A DNA stretch of 64,000 bases, taken from positions 682,001 to 746,000 of the forward strand of contig WJXW01000001.1 in the NCBI GenBank assembly GCA_015832175.1, read 5' to 3'. Origin of the DNA: Paraphaeosphaeria minitans (taxonomy: Eukaryota > Ascomycota > Dothideomycetes > Pleosporales > Didymosphaeriaceae). Both the position numbers and the translations under genes were made by a program. Numbering within the stretch: position 1 is the stretch's first letter; each line of letters begins with the position of its first letter. Below the pieces are notes generated by a model that was given only the letters and a program-made list of their open reading frames with translations, was not told where the DNA came from and ran no database searches. Below are positions 32,586 to 43,419 of the stretch, piece after piece.

Positions 32586-33264
32586 ATGCCGCTCGTCCTC
32601 CGCCACCTAACCACCGCTGATACCTTCGCCTGGACCCGCATCCGCACCCTCGCCTATCTCGGGCCCCTCCACACCCTGACCCACACCCAGCCTCTCTCCA
32701 ACTCCTCCATCCTCGCTCTAGCGCACGACCGCAGCAGAGAAATCGGCAAAACCACACAGCTGGCACTGGAAAGTCGTCGACACAGATCTCCCGCCCTGCG
32801 AGGACGACCCCGCCGATAACGGCGGCCGCACAATCGCCATCGCGATATGGAGCGCGCGCAATGTAGCCGGTCGCGACGCGCCTGAGAATGTCGAAGAGGA
32901 GAATATCACGTCCTTTGTACCGCCGGAACTGCGCCGCGATGTACTCACCGCGATGCTCACCCCTCTGCGTGCAGCGATGGAAGAGATCATGGGTTGTTCA
33001 GTCCCGTATCTAGAGCTGGATAGTCTGGCCACGCACCCAAAGCACCACCGACGGGGTGCGGCGAGGATGCTGCTCGACTGGGGCGTCGGGAAGGCAGATG
33101 TGGAGGGTTGGAGGACGTACTTGGATGCAACGCCAGTAGGGCTGAAGAGCTATGAGCGGGTTGGGTTCAAGATCGTGAGGGAGGTGAGGTTTGATCGAGC
33201 TGCGTGGGGTGGTGATGGGGAGGATTGGTGGGGATGTATGGTTAGGGAGGTTGGTGGGAGTTGA
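32586..33264 (+). pseudogene. GNAT acetyltransferase, frameshifted once
   Basis: The start MPLVLRHLTTADTFAWTRIR and the continuation to about 32747 lie in one frame. From about 32752 to the stop at 33264 the protein continues in the next frame as WHWKVVDTDLPPCEDDPADN, then GGRTIAIAIWSARN and the acetyl-CoA-binding core LELDSLATHPKHHRRGAARM and LLDWGVGKADVEGWRTYLDA, then GLKSYERVGFKIV. The switch falls at a run of four A (32748-32751), so one extra base would explain it. Total length of about 225 aa fits fungal GNAT proteins of this type (acceptor unknown). No splice donor or acceptor near the switch can replace the shift. It may be a genuine recent pseudogene or an assembly error; the uninterrupted 512 bp afterwards favour error or very recent loss. 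Confidence 0.7.
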
Positions 33265-33432
33265 CCTGGGTTGGGGATGAGGTATACTATGTAGTGAGTG
33301 ATCTAGGAATAAGGACCAATGCTAAGAAAAGATGTGATTCGCACCATCTTATAACAGTCTCGCCGAATGCTATGTGCCAATGCTTTCGCGCTATATAACA
33401 GGATGCTGAAAATGAACAAACCGTTCATGCAT

Positions 33433-35481
33433 CTAGAAGTCCTTCTTCGCATGCTTGCTCCTCTTCCTCAAATTCTCTCCGTAAATATACAAGACGAAGG
33501 GAATCGGTATGAACGCTATGCCCAAGAAAGCAAGCAGACTGCTCGCCCAATCTACACCCAAATTTCTATACATCGCCGACGCGAAGAGCGGGAAGCCAGC
33601 GCCAAATGCACTGCGGAAGAGATCATTCCCCGCGAACACACTGGCCGTGTATGCTGGATACGCATCCGACAAGTACGGCAGCACCGACTGAAACAGCAAA
33701 AAGGCCGCAATGCCGAACATGCTGGACCCTACGATGGGCACCATCCAATGTATCGACTCGCGACTAGTCCAGCCGAACCAGAAAAGACAGATGGGCACGA
33801 AGAACCCACCGAGCATGGCAGGCTGTAGGCGGATCTCAGGCTTGATCTCGCCTTTTTCGTTGAACTGCTTTTCCTGGTAGAAGTGGAGGTAGAAAAAGAG
33901 ACACCCCATCGCAACGAGGGAACCGACGAGGATGCCGAGGAAGGCGAGGCCTTCTTGGCCGAGATTGAAGCCGTAAATTTCGACGAAGACGATGGGGAAG
34001 GACTCGAACCAGATGTAGAGTATGCCGTAGATCTGGGGAGGTTAGTGTTGAGAAGTAGACAAGCAGTGGGGGGTACATCTCTTACCAAGGCGATGTACAG
34101 GTTTAGTAGAAAAACCATCGGCTCGGTGAGTGTGAGGCTGATGGGACGAATGAGTGTCATTCGGAGGATCTTGAAGCGTTGTCAGCACGGCTAATCGTGC
34201 ATCAGCTCAATTGAGAGAGCCTTACGTCTTTGCCGGTCATCTGTTCGGCGATGAGTTCGGGCTCGCAGATGAGCTTTTCGTTGCCTGTGAACTTGCGGAG
34301 TCTTCTCGTGCGGCGGTAGAGAATGTTCTGGGAACTTGTCTCGGGAAGCAGGAAGAACAAAAAGACCCAGCAGAAGCCGGAAAGCCACATCAATTCCCAG
34401 ATGGGCCATGTCCAGCCTTCGGCTTGAACGGCAAAGCCTCCAACAAGAGGTCCCCTGAGTCGAGTCTAGTCAGCAAAGGCCAGATAAGGCAGACAGTTCC
34501 CTCTTCTCTGTCGCATAAAATACATCCACTCGGGATCTCTAGTATTACTTACAGGCAAGGTCCACAGACGGCGCCGATACCCCAGATGCTGAGACCGTAG
34601 GCCTGCTTCGAGGGGCGGTACATATCAGCGATCGTGGCACCACCTGTGGCGAGTGCAGGAGAGCCGAAGAACCCCGTGAGAAATCGGAAGGCAAGCAGCA
34701 TGCCGAAGTTTGAGGCGAGTGCGGTGGGAATCTGGAAAAGCACGAACACCACTGTGCCAGCATTAGTGGCGGCAAAAAAGCATGTCAAGGGACGCAACTT
34801 ACGGAGTGTCGCGATGTAGATCGGATTGCGTCCGAATTGCGGAATCTCACTCAAGGGAGACCAAAGAAGCGGACCGAGACCGTACCCGGCAACGAACAAA
34901 GTGAGACCGAGTGTAGCAGCGACCTGGCTCACGCCGAACTCCGCCATGACACCCATGAGGCCGGGAGTATAGATTGCAGAGCCGATGTAGATACTGAAAG
35001 TCAATAGAACAATCTCTCCAGTCACGAAAAACTTCTTGGGGTTCGACCAGTTCCTGGGATTCTGGGCGATTGTCAATATTGCACTTGTGCTGTGGTTGTG
35101 GTAAAGACGTACCTCAGGGTCGTTCGGCCCATACCAATCAATCAAATTCTTGTCTCTTCCCTTCTCCTGATCGACCATGACCCCACTGGCTTCGTTCATA
35201 GTTGTGCCAGTCGCCATCGAGTCACGCGAGTCTACCGGGCTGTCGCCCTCAGCATCTCTTATGCGGAGACCTCTCGCATTCTGCAACTCCTGCCGTGCCT
35301 CGTCGTCCTCTGGTGGCTCAGCTGTGCCATGATGCGCGAGATAGCCAGACTTTTCCCGGTTAAGGTACTGCTTCCAGTGCTCTGGGTCCTGTTCTTCCGG
35401 ATACTGCAGCACACGGTTCTTAGTGATGAGCCGCAAGATTTGGCCAAATGCCGTGTCGCGGATGAGGTGCCCAACAGTCAT
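33433..35481 (-). CDS. MFS multidrug exporter, DHA1 family (FLU1/TPO-like)
   Basis: Six exons on the minus strand, 35481-35113, 35061-34803, 34751-34553, 34454-34226, 34169-34086 and 34032-33433, with five introns of 51-98 bp, encode 579 residues. A cytosolic N-terminus of about 125 aa precedes twelve membrane segments. Family motifs are PRNWSNPKKFF just before TM1, GLGPLLWSPLSEIPQFGRNP (motif A), FFGSPALATGGATIADMY, GPLVGGFAVQAEGWTWPIWE, and PETSSQNILYRRTRRLRKFT followed by GN in the central loop. Proton-driven export of drugs, polyamines or other small molecules is the family role. Inner introns fall between TM segments. It converges with the frameshifted GNAT gene (168 bp between their stop codons). 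Confidence 0.9.
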
Positions 35482-36807
35482 GAAGGACTACGAAGTGCTG
35501 TTTCTGGCGCGCAGATGGTAAGAATGAGATGGAAAGGATCGATTAGTGCAGAGGTATGTACGCATGTTGGGCGCGTCGGTTTTCTTGAGTCTTTCCTGTC
35601 TGGCGTGTCGTCATACCTACCCTACCCTTCATCAATACCACATTGCGCCTACTCGCTCCTCGGTATCCACTACCCGCGAGGAAATGGGGTCCAGATCTGA
35701 AAATGTTTCGATGAATTTGCAGATTCAAGGCTTGGCGAGACATCCATGACGCGGGTAAGGTACAGGCAAGATCGGCGCTAGTGCATGCTAACATTTGTTG
35801 CGTGTCTGTGATGGGCTGGCGTGGAGGCTCAAAAAGTTTGAGAGGGATTCGGTGTGCTTGTGCCGTGGTTGGATGCGCTTCTGGAAGTTCTGTCGACGAG
35901 ATCAGTGATGATGCCGACGTAGGTAGGTATCTATGACGTCGATGTCGATGCGTATCTAATGACGGACATAGTCTCTTCAGTGGAAAGATTAATTGGTGAT
36001 ATATCAATAATTTCTAAACTGATTCGGTCCTACCTGTCTGTGCATATGCAAATAATGCCCGTTCTGCGGGAGGTTTGTCCGCAACCGCCCGCCCTTCCGT
36101 CGTGACCTTCCCTATGACAATCGAACGATGAAGCGTTTGACCACACTCTTTGTGCTATCGAGCGTTGCGCGCATCACATACTAAGCGCCACTGTTGAATA
36201 GACCCTGTGCAAATTGTCACGGATTGCTACCATCAGTGCTTTGCAAAAAGTCCTACCTACCTTTCATAGTAGATGACAGTGAAGATCAATTCTCCCAATG
36301 TATCAGGTTTATTCCGACGCCTTCTCAATAGCATGGGAAGAGAGAAAGTGTACGTCAGGCTCTAGGCAGGCGTACTGCATTGATCAGATGTTACGTCTTC
36401 GCGAGCTTTTCTACAAATCAATAGTAGGATGTGCACACACGCCATAAAGAACGTTGCGTCGATTGCTGACAGCAGAAACGAACCGTGTCTTAGCATTTAC
36501 TAATTCTGCGATGAATGTAGGCGTCCACCTTCCTGCCATGTCAGTCTCTTGAACTTCTGCACTGTAACGTGCAACTCCTAAGTAGTATGAAATTTGCGTG
36601 GCTTTGATAAAAACGTCTGCTGGACCGGAGACCACGCATTGCCCTCCCGGTTTAATCAACATAACGTCAGCCTACCCTGCTCTCCTACGAATCTTATGCA
36701 TGACCATGTATACCATGATACTTTGCTTTGCTCATTTCACTCTCTATCATTGCTCTATCTCTCTCCAAAACCCACTGTTCTATCCCAATTCCACACCTCT
36801 TCTGTTC
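35482..36807. other. Intergenic
   Basis: No gene is supported across 1.3 kb, although this must hold the exporter promoter. A gtaggtaggtat word lies at about 35918-35930 and tacctacc at 36253-36262. Confidence 0.4.
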
Positions 36808-38663
36808 TTACACACTGCCGAAGACTCTCTCCAGCAACAACCCCGCAAATTTCTCAGCTCCAGGACTCTCGATCGCCCTCTGAACCCGGTTCCCCCTGCG
36901 CGCATCTCTCCACCCTCCCGCATCCCCGACAACCTCTTCGTCCAAGCTGCTCGTCAAGCCCTGCTTGACCTGTCTCTCGCGGCGATCCACAATGCAGCAT
37001 CCACGCGTCCACTGTCCGGATGTTTCGACCTACACGCCAATCATCAGCTCCTCATCCAGCTACCCTTCTCAGGGAGCAAGAAAACTCACCCGCAGATCCT
37101 CGGTAACAAACTTCCATCCCTCGTCCCCAGCCGCCATCGCATACCACACCGTCAGCGGGTCATGCAAATGCAGCCCAATCGTGTCCGCATCCAAATGGCT
37201 ATCTAAACTCGCAATCTTCCTGAACGTGCTCAGCAGAAACAAACTCGCCCACTCCGTCAGCGGACTCTCCTTCAGCGCGTCCGCTTCAATGTACTTGCTG
37301 TACAGTGTGCGGGGGAGCAGATGCTGCTCTGTGATGTCAAGCGGGAAGAGCTTGACGGTGAGCTGGCGGGAGAGTTTCTCTGGGTAGGGTGGGAGCGCCT
37401 TCTTGCCCATCACCGGGGGGAGCGTGGTTTTGGGGTTGGGTGAGGTGAGGGCGTAGACGCGGGCGGCGGCGATGGAGTCGGCGTAGGTGTTGAATTCGGC
37501 GCCGGGGGTCATCTGGTTGCGGAGGTTTAGCTGGTGGCGGAGTGGGGTGGGAGGTTGTTTGATGAGGTTGAAGGGGGGGAAGGGGATGGAGGTGATGAGG
37601 TGGGAGGATAGAATGGAAAGGTTCGGTGGCTGGATGGATACTTCAGCGGAGTACTGAATCTCCCTGACCAATAGAACCACTCAATGGATAGACAAACGAA
37701 ATGACTTACATTTCCAGGCCAGTTCACAGCACCACCCATGACCACGACCTCTTTGACTCTCAGAAAAGCCTCGGGATCCGTCGCCGCAGCGATCGCAAGG
37801 TTAGTAAGGGGACCAATGGCAACGATAGTGATAGTATCCGGCTCGTTGTCTCGCAGCAACTTCAGCATCTCCTCATGAGCGGGCTTAAGCGATGGCGTGA
37901 AGAGCGAGTGCGCCTCCTTGACTTTCTGCAGGTCCGCGGCTTCTTCAGGGCTGAGAGGCTCCGGTGTGGGCTTGAAGAGGGACTTCCATGTCTCTTCTGG
38001 CGACATGTGAGGGTGCTGTACCGTTGTGTCAGTCGCTTCGCATATTTATGGACTTTGCGGATAAACTTGCGCTGTGGTGTATACCCCCCAAGCCATCGAC
38101 GCCGTCTGTTCTCAATGAGTCATTTTGTCCTCAACCATCCAGAGATCCACTTACGGAAGAAATCAGCGACCATCATATGCTCAGCAAGCGGCTCCTCCGC
38201 TCCAACCGCCACTACATCCCCAATCAGCATCAACACCACCACCCACGATCGCTCGCGATAAGACTCACCAATCGGTTTCCGCGCCGCCAGCCCCTCGAAC
38301 CCCTCAGGTCTCCCATTTCCCCTCCGCCACGCCTTCTCCTTCTCGATGTAATGGAAAAGAGTGACAACGTTCCTTAGACAGCTATGTGTCGTATCAGCAT
38401 TGACCATCTTTTCCAGAAGCAGAGCAAAACTCAAGAAGAGTGGAGTAATTGCCTACTTCTGCACCTCGACATTGCCAAACGTCAAACTCAACATCAGAAC
38501 CTCCAGCTCCTCCGGCTTCGCCGCGAAAGCGAGCAGCAAGGCGAGTACATCGTCGACGCCCTGGTTTGCCCTTAGTAACCGCACATCCACCACACCCCAC
38601 CTCAGCGTTCTCGCCTTTTGAACATACCGGATCCGTATCTATTATAATCTTGTTGGGTGCCAT
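36808..38663 (-). CDS. Inosine-uridine preferring nucleoside hydrolase
   Basis: Seven exons, 38663-38628, 38560-38457, 38381-38155, 38105-38071, 38015-37710, 37512-37090 and 37029-36808, encode 450 residues. The calcium-binding IIIDTDP-GVDDVLALLL motif is split exactly between exons 1 and 2. Further family marks are LSLTFGNVEVQNCLRNVVTL, ITIVAIGPLTNLAIAAATDP, EVVVMGGAVNWPGN, AEFNTYADSIAAARV, LHLHDPLTVWYA (His-Asp) and ETSGQWTRGCCIVDRRER. The enzyme releases the base from ribonucleosides, feeding purine or pyrimidine salvage. The intron at 38070-38016 has a GC donor (GCAAGT) in place of GT. The 35-bp fourth exon and the 197-bp intron before 37512 are the least certain parts. Confidence 0.88.
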
Positions 38664-39287
38664 TGCGTCTGCGAAACGTGAACAATGAACAGGAAAGAGG
38701 AAATAGAAATGATGGTGTTGTGTACCGTAACGTACTACATGGGAAAGGGTAGGTGCTGCTTAGCTTAGCATCGGCGTAGCTCGACGGCGACTCCGAAATG
38801 CTTAGATAAGAGCCTGCAAGGTCGGTCGGTGAAGAAGCGCCGGGCGTTCCACTTTTCGAAAGATGTACCTGCAGCATGTTGATACAATGACGTTTAGTTT
38901 ACGGCTGCAGTGCTCAAGTACAGGTGTCCACATCATATCCATTCGTCGCACATTCATGGGTAGTGTTCATAAGATTCTCGGCCCACTGGCCGATGTATTT
39001 CATTTCAAAGAAATCCAAACCTCGCGCATATTGTTAAAGCCATACTGCTGCTGGACAGTAGATTCTACACAAAGCCAACGCTACCACTGCCTCCATGCTG
39101 GTAGTTTGACCCAAGTTTTTTCCAGATTCCTTCTTGCATCCTATACTTGCTCCTTGGGCGGTTATACCTGATTGCTGCCCCTGCTCGTATGAATAGTTTG
39201 TGATGAAATGAATTTCAGGTATCACATATGTCGTCCAAGCATGCCGTGATGCTGGTTCGTAAAACGTAGTGAAGCGCGAGAGGTTGA
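38664..39287. other. Intergenic
   Basis: No gene is supported between the nucleoside hydrolase start and the Erv29 stop. Confidence 0.4.
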
Positions 39288-40401
39288 CTAGTAGACCTTC
39301 TTCTTCTCGTCGACGGAGAATTGACCGGGGCCCATGTTGACCAAGAGGAGAAGACCGCCGCTGCAGACAACGTTAGCATTGCAATGTTCGAGAGGCATGG
39401 GAGACTTACACAATGGACAATATCTGGAAGAAATCGTACTTGGCGAAGTCCTTGTGGGGGTGGTGGGGGTGGAGGGTCCAGAAGTTGTTGACCAAAAGGT
39501 TGAAGATGCTGAGAATGACGACAAGCATGATGGCGCTGAACTTGGCCTTGAAACCGACGACGACCATGACGCAAGCAATGAATCCGAGCAGGCTAACGCA
39601 GATCCTCCAGAAGCTCCAGTCGCCGCGGAAAACGAAGCCGACGAAAAGGAAGATGAGCAGAACACGGCCAGCGAGCTGGAAGTACATCTTACGGTCCTTC
39701 TCGTCCAGTGTCGGGAGTCCAGCCGGGGCGAACTTCTTGCGGACCCACGAGTCGGAAAGCACCATCAAGAGGCCTCCCATTACGGACAGATTGCGCAGGA
39801 AGAAGTTCAGGTCAAAGACCAGACCGTATCCGAGGCCCTGGAGAACCACCACGCCAATGAGGCCAAAAACGCCGTAGTCCGAGTTCTTTCGTGCGATGAT
39901 CATGATGGAGCAGACGGTCATGGCGACGACATTCACGATGAGGAACAGGTGGGTGAGACCATTGGGGACTGCGAGGCATGCGTTAGCTGCGTTCTAGACT
40001 TGTAGAGGGGCTGGCGGAGTGCATACTGTGCCGGTAGTCGTGCAGGTACGTGAGCTGGTCGGTCCATTGGGTCATTATGCGCAACGCATCTTCGAGGAAG
40101 GTAACGACGATCAAAAATCGTCCAATCGCGGGCAGGTACCTATTCAGTCTCGTCAGCGCTCTCTTCTCTTGCAAATGCGTCGCGCGGCACCGTCGAAGCT
40201 CCCTCTCCCTCGCGTCTGCGGGCGCACTCACGGCTTTACGGGCTCCGAAAGCGTGTCCAGGAAGTCTTCGATCTTGTTCGTCTGTTCGCGCAGCTGGTCG
40301 AGCGGGCTGGGGTCGTTGGTGGTGCTGTCGCTGCGTCCCCCGTTGCCGAAGGGGCTCTGATTGCCCAGGTGGTAGCCGGCTGTGCCGCGAATCTGCGCCA
40401 T
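39288..40401 (-). CDS. ERV29: ER cargo receptor of the SURF4/Erv29 family
   Basis: Four exons, 40401-40232, 40139-40027, 39968-39410 and 39360-39288, with introns of 92, 58 and 49 bp, encode 304 residues, the usual family length. A hydrophilic N-terminus is followed by PYLPAIGRFLIVVTFLEDAL, QLTYLHDYRHIPNGLTHLFL and about seven membrane segments. The C-terminus KKKVY is a di-lysine (KKxx) retrieval signal for COPI return to the ER. Erv29 loads soluble secretory cargo such as glycosylated pro-alpha-factor into COPII vesicles. All splice junctions restore the family reading without gaps. Confidence 0.95.
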
Positions 40402-41321
40402 AATGTGTAGACAAAATGAAAGGAGAGTGAAAGTTGAGCAGGCGAGACGTTGTGTGGGCGGGCCGGGGTATATAGTGCGTTTCTGAAGCTCCGCGTGCTT
40501 GAAGGGGACACCTATGGCTTTGCCAAGACACTCAAAGTCAGCCACACCTCGATGAGATGCCTTTTTGCACCCGCTTCCTCACCTCTGTCGCGCGATTGAT
40601 GATTTGCACGCTGCGTGTTTAGCTAACTTTTCAATTTCAAGGCGTGTACTTTGGGTTGTGTGTCCTAGAACCCGATTTTCTGTGTCCCAAACCACGGTTC
40701 AATACCTATGGAAGTGTTGAAGACACGTTCTTTGTCCATCTACCCACCCCTCGGGCTTCCACCTTCTGCACCGGACTGCGCAGGAGCCCCTCTCCGCTAA
40801 CCATCTTTGCCGTACCGGATCGAAGAAACAAGCGGCACGCACGTAGTGAAAGTCGTCCTAGTCACTGTGCACTTGCCGGGCATAAGTTTATTTTTGGGGG
40901 CGCCACCACCCGAGGCTGTAAGGTAGTAGGTACCGTACCTATAGCCCCAACGGCTGCGCCAGGATCACGTTTTGGAGCTGAGCCGCACGTATGCCATACT
41001 TCTACAAGCCAACCATCATGTCCCGCCTACACGTTCGTCCATCAATGGACCCGTCTCGAGAACCTTCACACTATCGCGCCATATCGCCCAAAACATTCAT
41101 GTACCGTTCGCCGAGCCGTCCCGAAGATCTCGAAGACTGATACCACTCGCCGTGAAGCATCTCAGAGGTCGATTCTACTTGACGTAGAAGATCAAGATAG
41201 GGTTGGAATGATCCTTGCCTCGGAACACGGTAACGCTATCTATCTGCCTGAATAGTATCATGGTCAGTAAGTGTTTCGAGGTCTGGTTGCGTCTGATGAA
41301 TGCGCTTGTTTGAGCATCGAC
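40402..41321. other. Intergenic upstream of ERV29
   Basis: No gene is supported; the 203-codon plus-strand frame at 40644-41255 shows no domain. The word TAGGTACCGTACCTA, a near-perfect palindrome, lies at 40927-40941. Confidence 0.45.
40469..40474 (-). promoter_or_regulatory. TATA-box candidate for ERV29
   Basis: TATATA lies 68 bp upstream of the ERV29 ATG, in otherwise GC-rich sequence. The position suits a short-leader promoter; no transcript evidence is available. Confidence 0.4.
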
Positions 41322-42303
41322 TTACTTCATGCCCACGTCGTCCTTGCGTTGGGTGAGCAAATATCCAAAACGCTTGCCGTTGGGAGAGCCTAGGAGAGCT
41401 TTCCCTTCAGCTGTTGACATGTCGAAATTATCTCCTGGCCACAAGGACGCCGTCGCCTTGTTCTTGGGTTTCAGCGCACGCTGGATGATGGCCAAAGACT
41501 CCGAATTCGTGACAGAGAGCGAGATAAGGTACTTGACATTCTTCACATTCTTGTTGTTCGATGTGTCTGGTTGGCTGCCACGATACCAACCACTCCAGAG
41601 CAGTTCTGAAAGAGATTGTAGAGCGGGCACTTCGCCGTCCCGAGGGTCGCGCTGTTTGTTCTTCTTGATCGCGGAGGTAGGCATGAGGTTGTCCATGGCG
41701 AGGATAGCTCCATCGTCGTCGTTGATGCCGAACTGGGCGTACGCCCCGGTGTACTGACTCTGTTAGCACCATGCCGCATGATATGCTAGATCTTAGCCAT
41801 ACCGGATAGTCTTTATTATCGGGTTGTACGTTATACGTTTTCTCGCCCGCGACATCCCACAAAGTTCCATGCGAGAAGCGATAACACCAGATGTCCTTCC
41901 AGCCTTCTGTACCAATGCTGAGCTGCTTCGCGGCATCCACCCATCCCTTCCCCAGTGCGAACTCGTCGAACTCGCACACGCTCTTCAACAACGTATTCTG
42001 GGTCCAGCCCCACTTCTTGAGGTCGTCCTTGAGATCGCCCTTCCACTTGCTCTGCACTGAGTCCTTCTTTGGCAAGTACTCTTGGCCGGCGTCCTTGTCG
42101 TTCATTGGGAAAACCTTGACAAATTGCCCACCGATGCACTTCGCCTTGTTCCAGACGTCATCCGAGGCGGGCTCGTCGTCGCGTCGGGCGAGGTGAAGCG
42201 GTGGGTCTTGCGGAAGGAGCAAAGAGCGAACAACCTGTGGAGCATAGAAGCTGCAGGCTGTGGAGGCCATAAGAGCAAATATGGACGTGGTAGTGATCTT
42301 CAT
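41322..42303 (-). CDS. Secreted protein of unknown function, 310 aa
   Basis: Two exons, 42303-41803 and 41753-41322, are joined across a 49-bp GTATGG...TCAG intron in phase 0. The N-terminus MKITTTSIFALMASTACSFY is a signal peptide. A dibasic ARRDDE site at about residue 40 could be a Kex2-type pro-region cut. The mature part has three Cys (AKCIGGQ, KSVCEFDE, IWCYRFS), Trp-rich surface-like segments (KKWGWTQNTL, GTLWDVAGEKTYNV) and a C-terminal half with GINDDDGAILAMDN and ATASLWPGDNFDMS. I recognise no enzyme motif. It is probably extracellular. Confidence 0.7.
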
Positions 42304-43419
42304 GGCGATGGCCAGAGGCGAGCTGATAGAAGGTGGGTGTGTCGAATGGCGGGTACAAGAAACCCGAAGGAGTCGCGGCCAAAGGCGTCTTTATGAGAGC
42401 AGAGATCAAGGCCGCGCGAGGTGCGAGCCTAGTCGTGCAGGCAGGTGTAGACTTGGCTCGAGCAGTGCGCTGAGTCGAGTTGAAAGTGGGTGTGACTGAC
42501 GCTGCGCAGAGCCGGCAGGTGCGACTATGGTCTGCATTCACTCGCCACGGCTGCCACACATTGCTACTGCTACCTATACATAAGTAGTAGGTCTCAGCAA
42601 TGCGAATTCATTGTCCTGTTCTTTCAGTGTTGCCGTACCCAGTTTGCATTTCGCCGTCACGCCGCACCAGCAACTAGGAAAGGACATAGCTGCACCTGGA
42701 GTTACCTCAGGGCCGGTACAAGAAGTATCTTTTACAGCCCAAAAGCACATTGACCTCACACCAGTGGGATACTAAACGGATAGGTGGTCAGATATTCTTC
42801 AAGCAATCACATGTGCTCAGACTTACTATAGGTCGTGGATAGAAAAGACAATATGCAATCGCTGAAATCAGGGCATGGACGAGCCAGATAGTCAGGCTAC
42901 TCGCTAGAAAGATTGAGCAACTAAGCACCGGAACGAGAGAACAACAGGGGCTTATATGTCGAAACAAGAATTTACTTTGACTACGTAAAACCAATATGAC
43001 TGAACCCGTACAGTAGTGAGAGTACATGGAGCATACCAAGGCCTAACGTTCTGAGCCACCTGTTTTTTGTAAACGACAAGGAAAACTGGGTTACTCGTAC
43101 CCATGCAATATATCCGCTCCCTTTCCAAATTCGCGTCCATGCGTCCGTACCATTTCATACTGTTGTACGTTCTGTCTGTCCCACCCAAATCACTGACCTG
43201 TGCCAACCCACCATCCCACTGCAAGCCTTCGAGAGAGGGCATTTGTTCATCATGCCAGTACTCCATACAAATCATCCAACTGTGAAACGATGAAGCAAAG
43301 TCCACCTCCTATAAAATGTCAAGGATATTGGGCATGGAAGGGCAAAGAAAACGTGATGAGAATGGAGGCCGGGGGGGAGGGGGGGGGGGTTTGTCGACTT
43401 GGACATACAGCCGCTGCAA
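42304..43419. other. Intergenic with a poly-G tract
   Basis: No gene is supported. A G-rich run of about 20 bases (43372-43390) lies near the 3' end of the next gene. It is a likely site of length error in assemblies. Confidence 0.45.

Noticed and set aside
39334..40005. 223-codon acidic plus-strand frame
   Set aside because: It is antisense to ERV29 exons whose splicing and family match are clear.
40644..41255. 203-codon plus-strand frame upstream of ERV29
   Set aside because: No motif, random-looking composition, and it contains intergenic TAGGTACC words.
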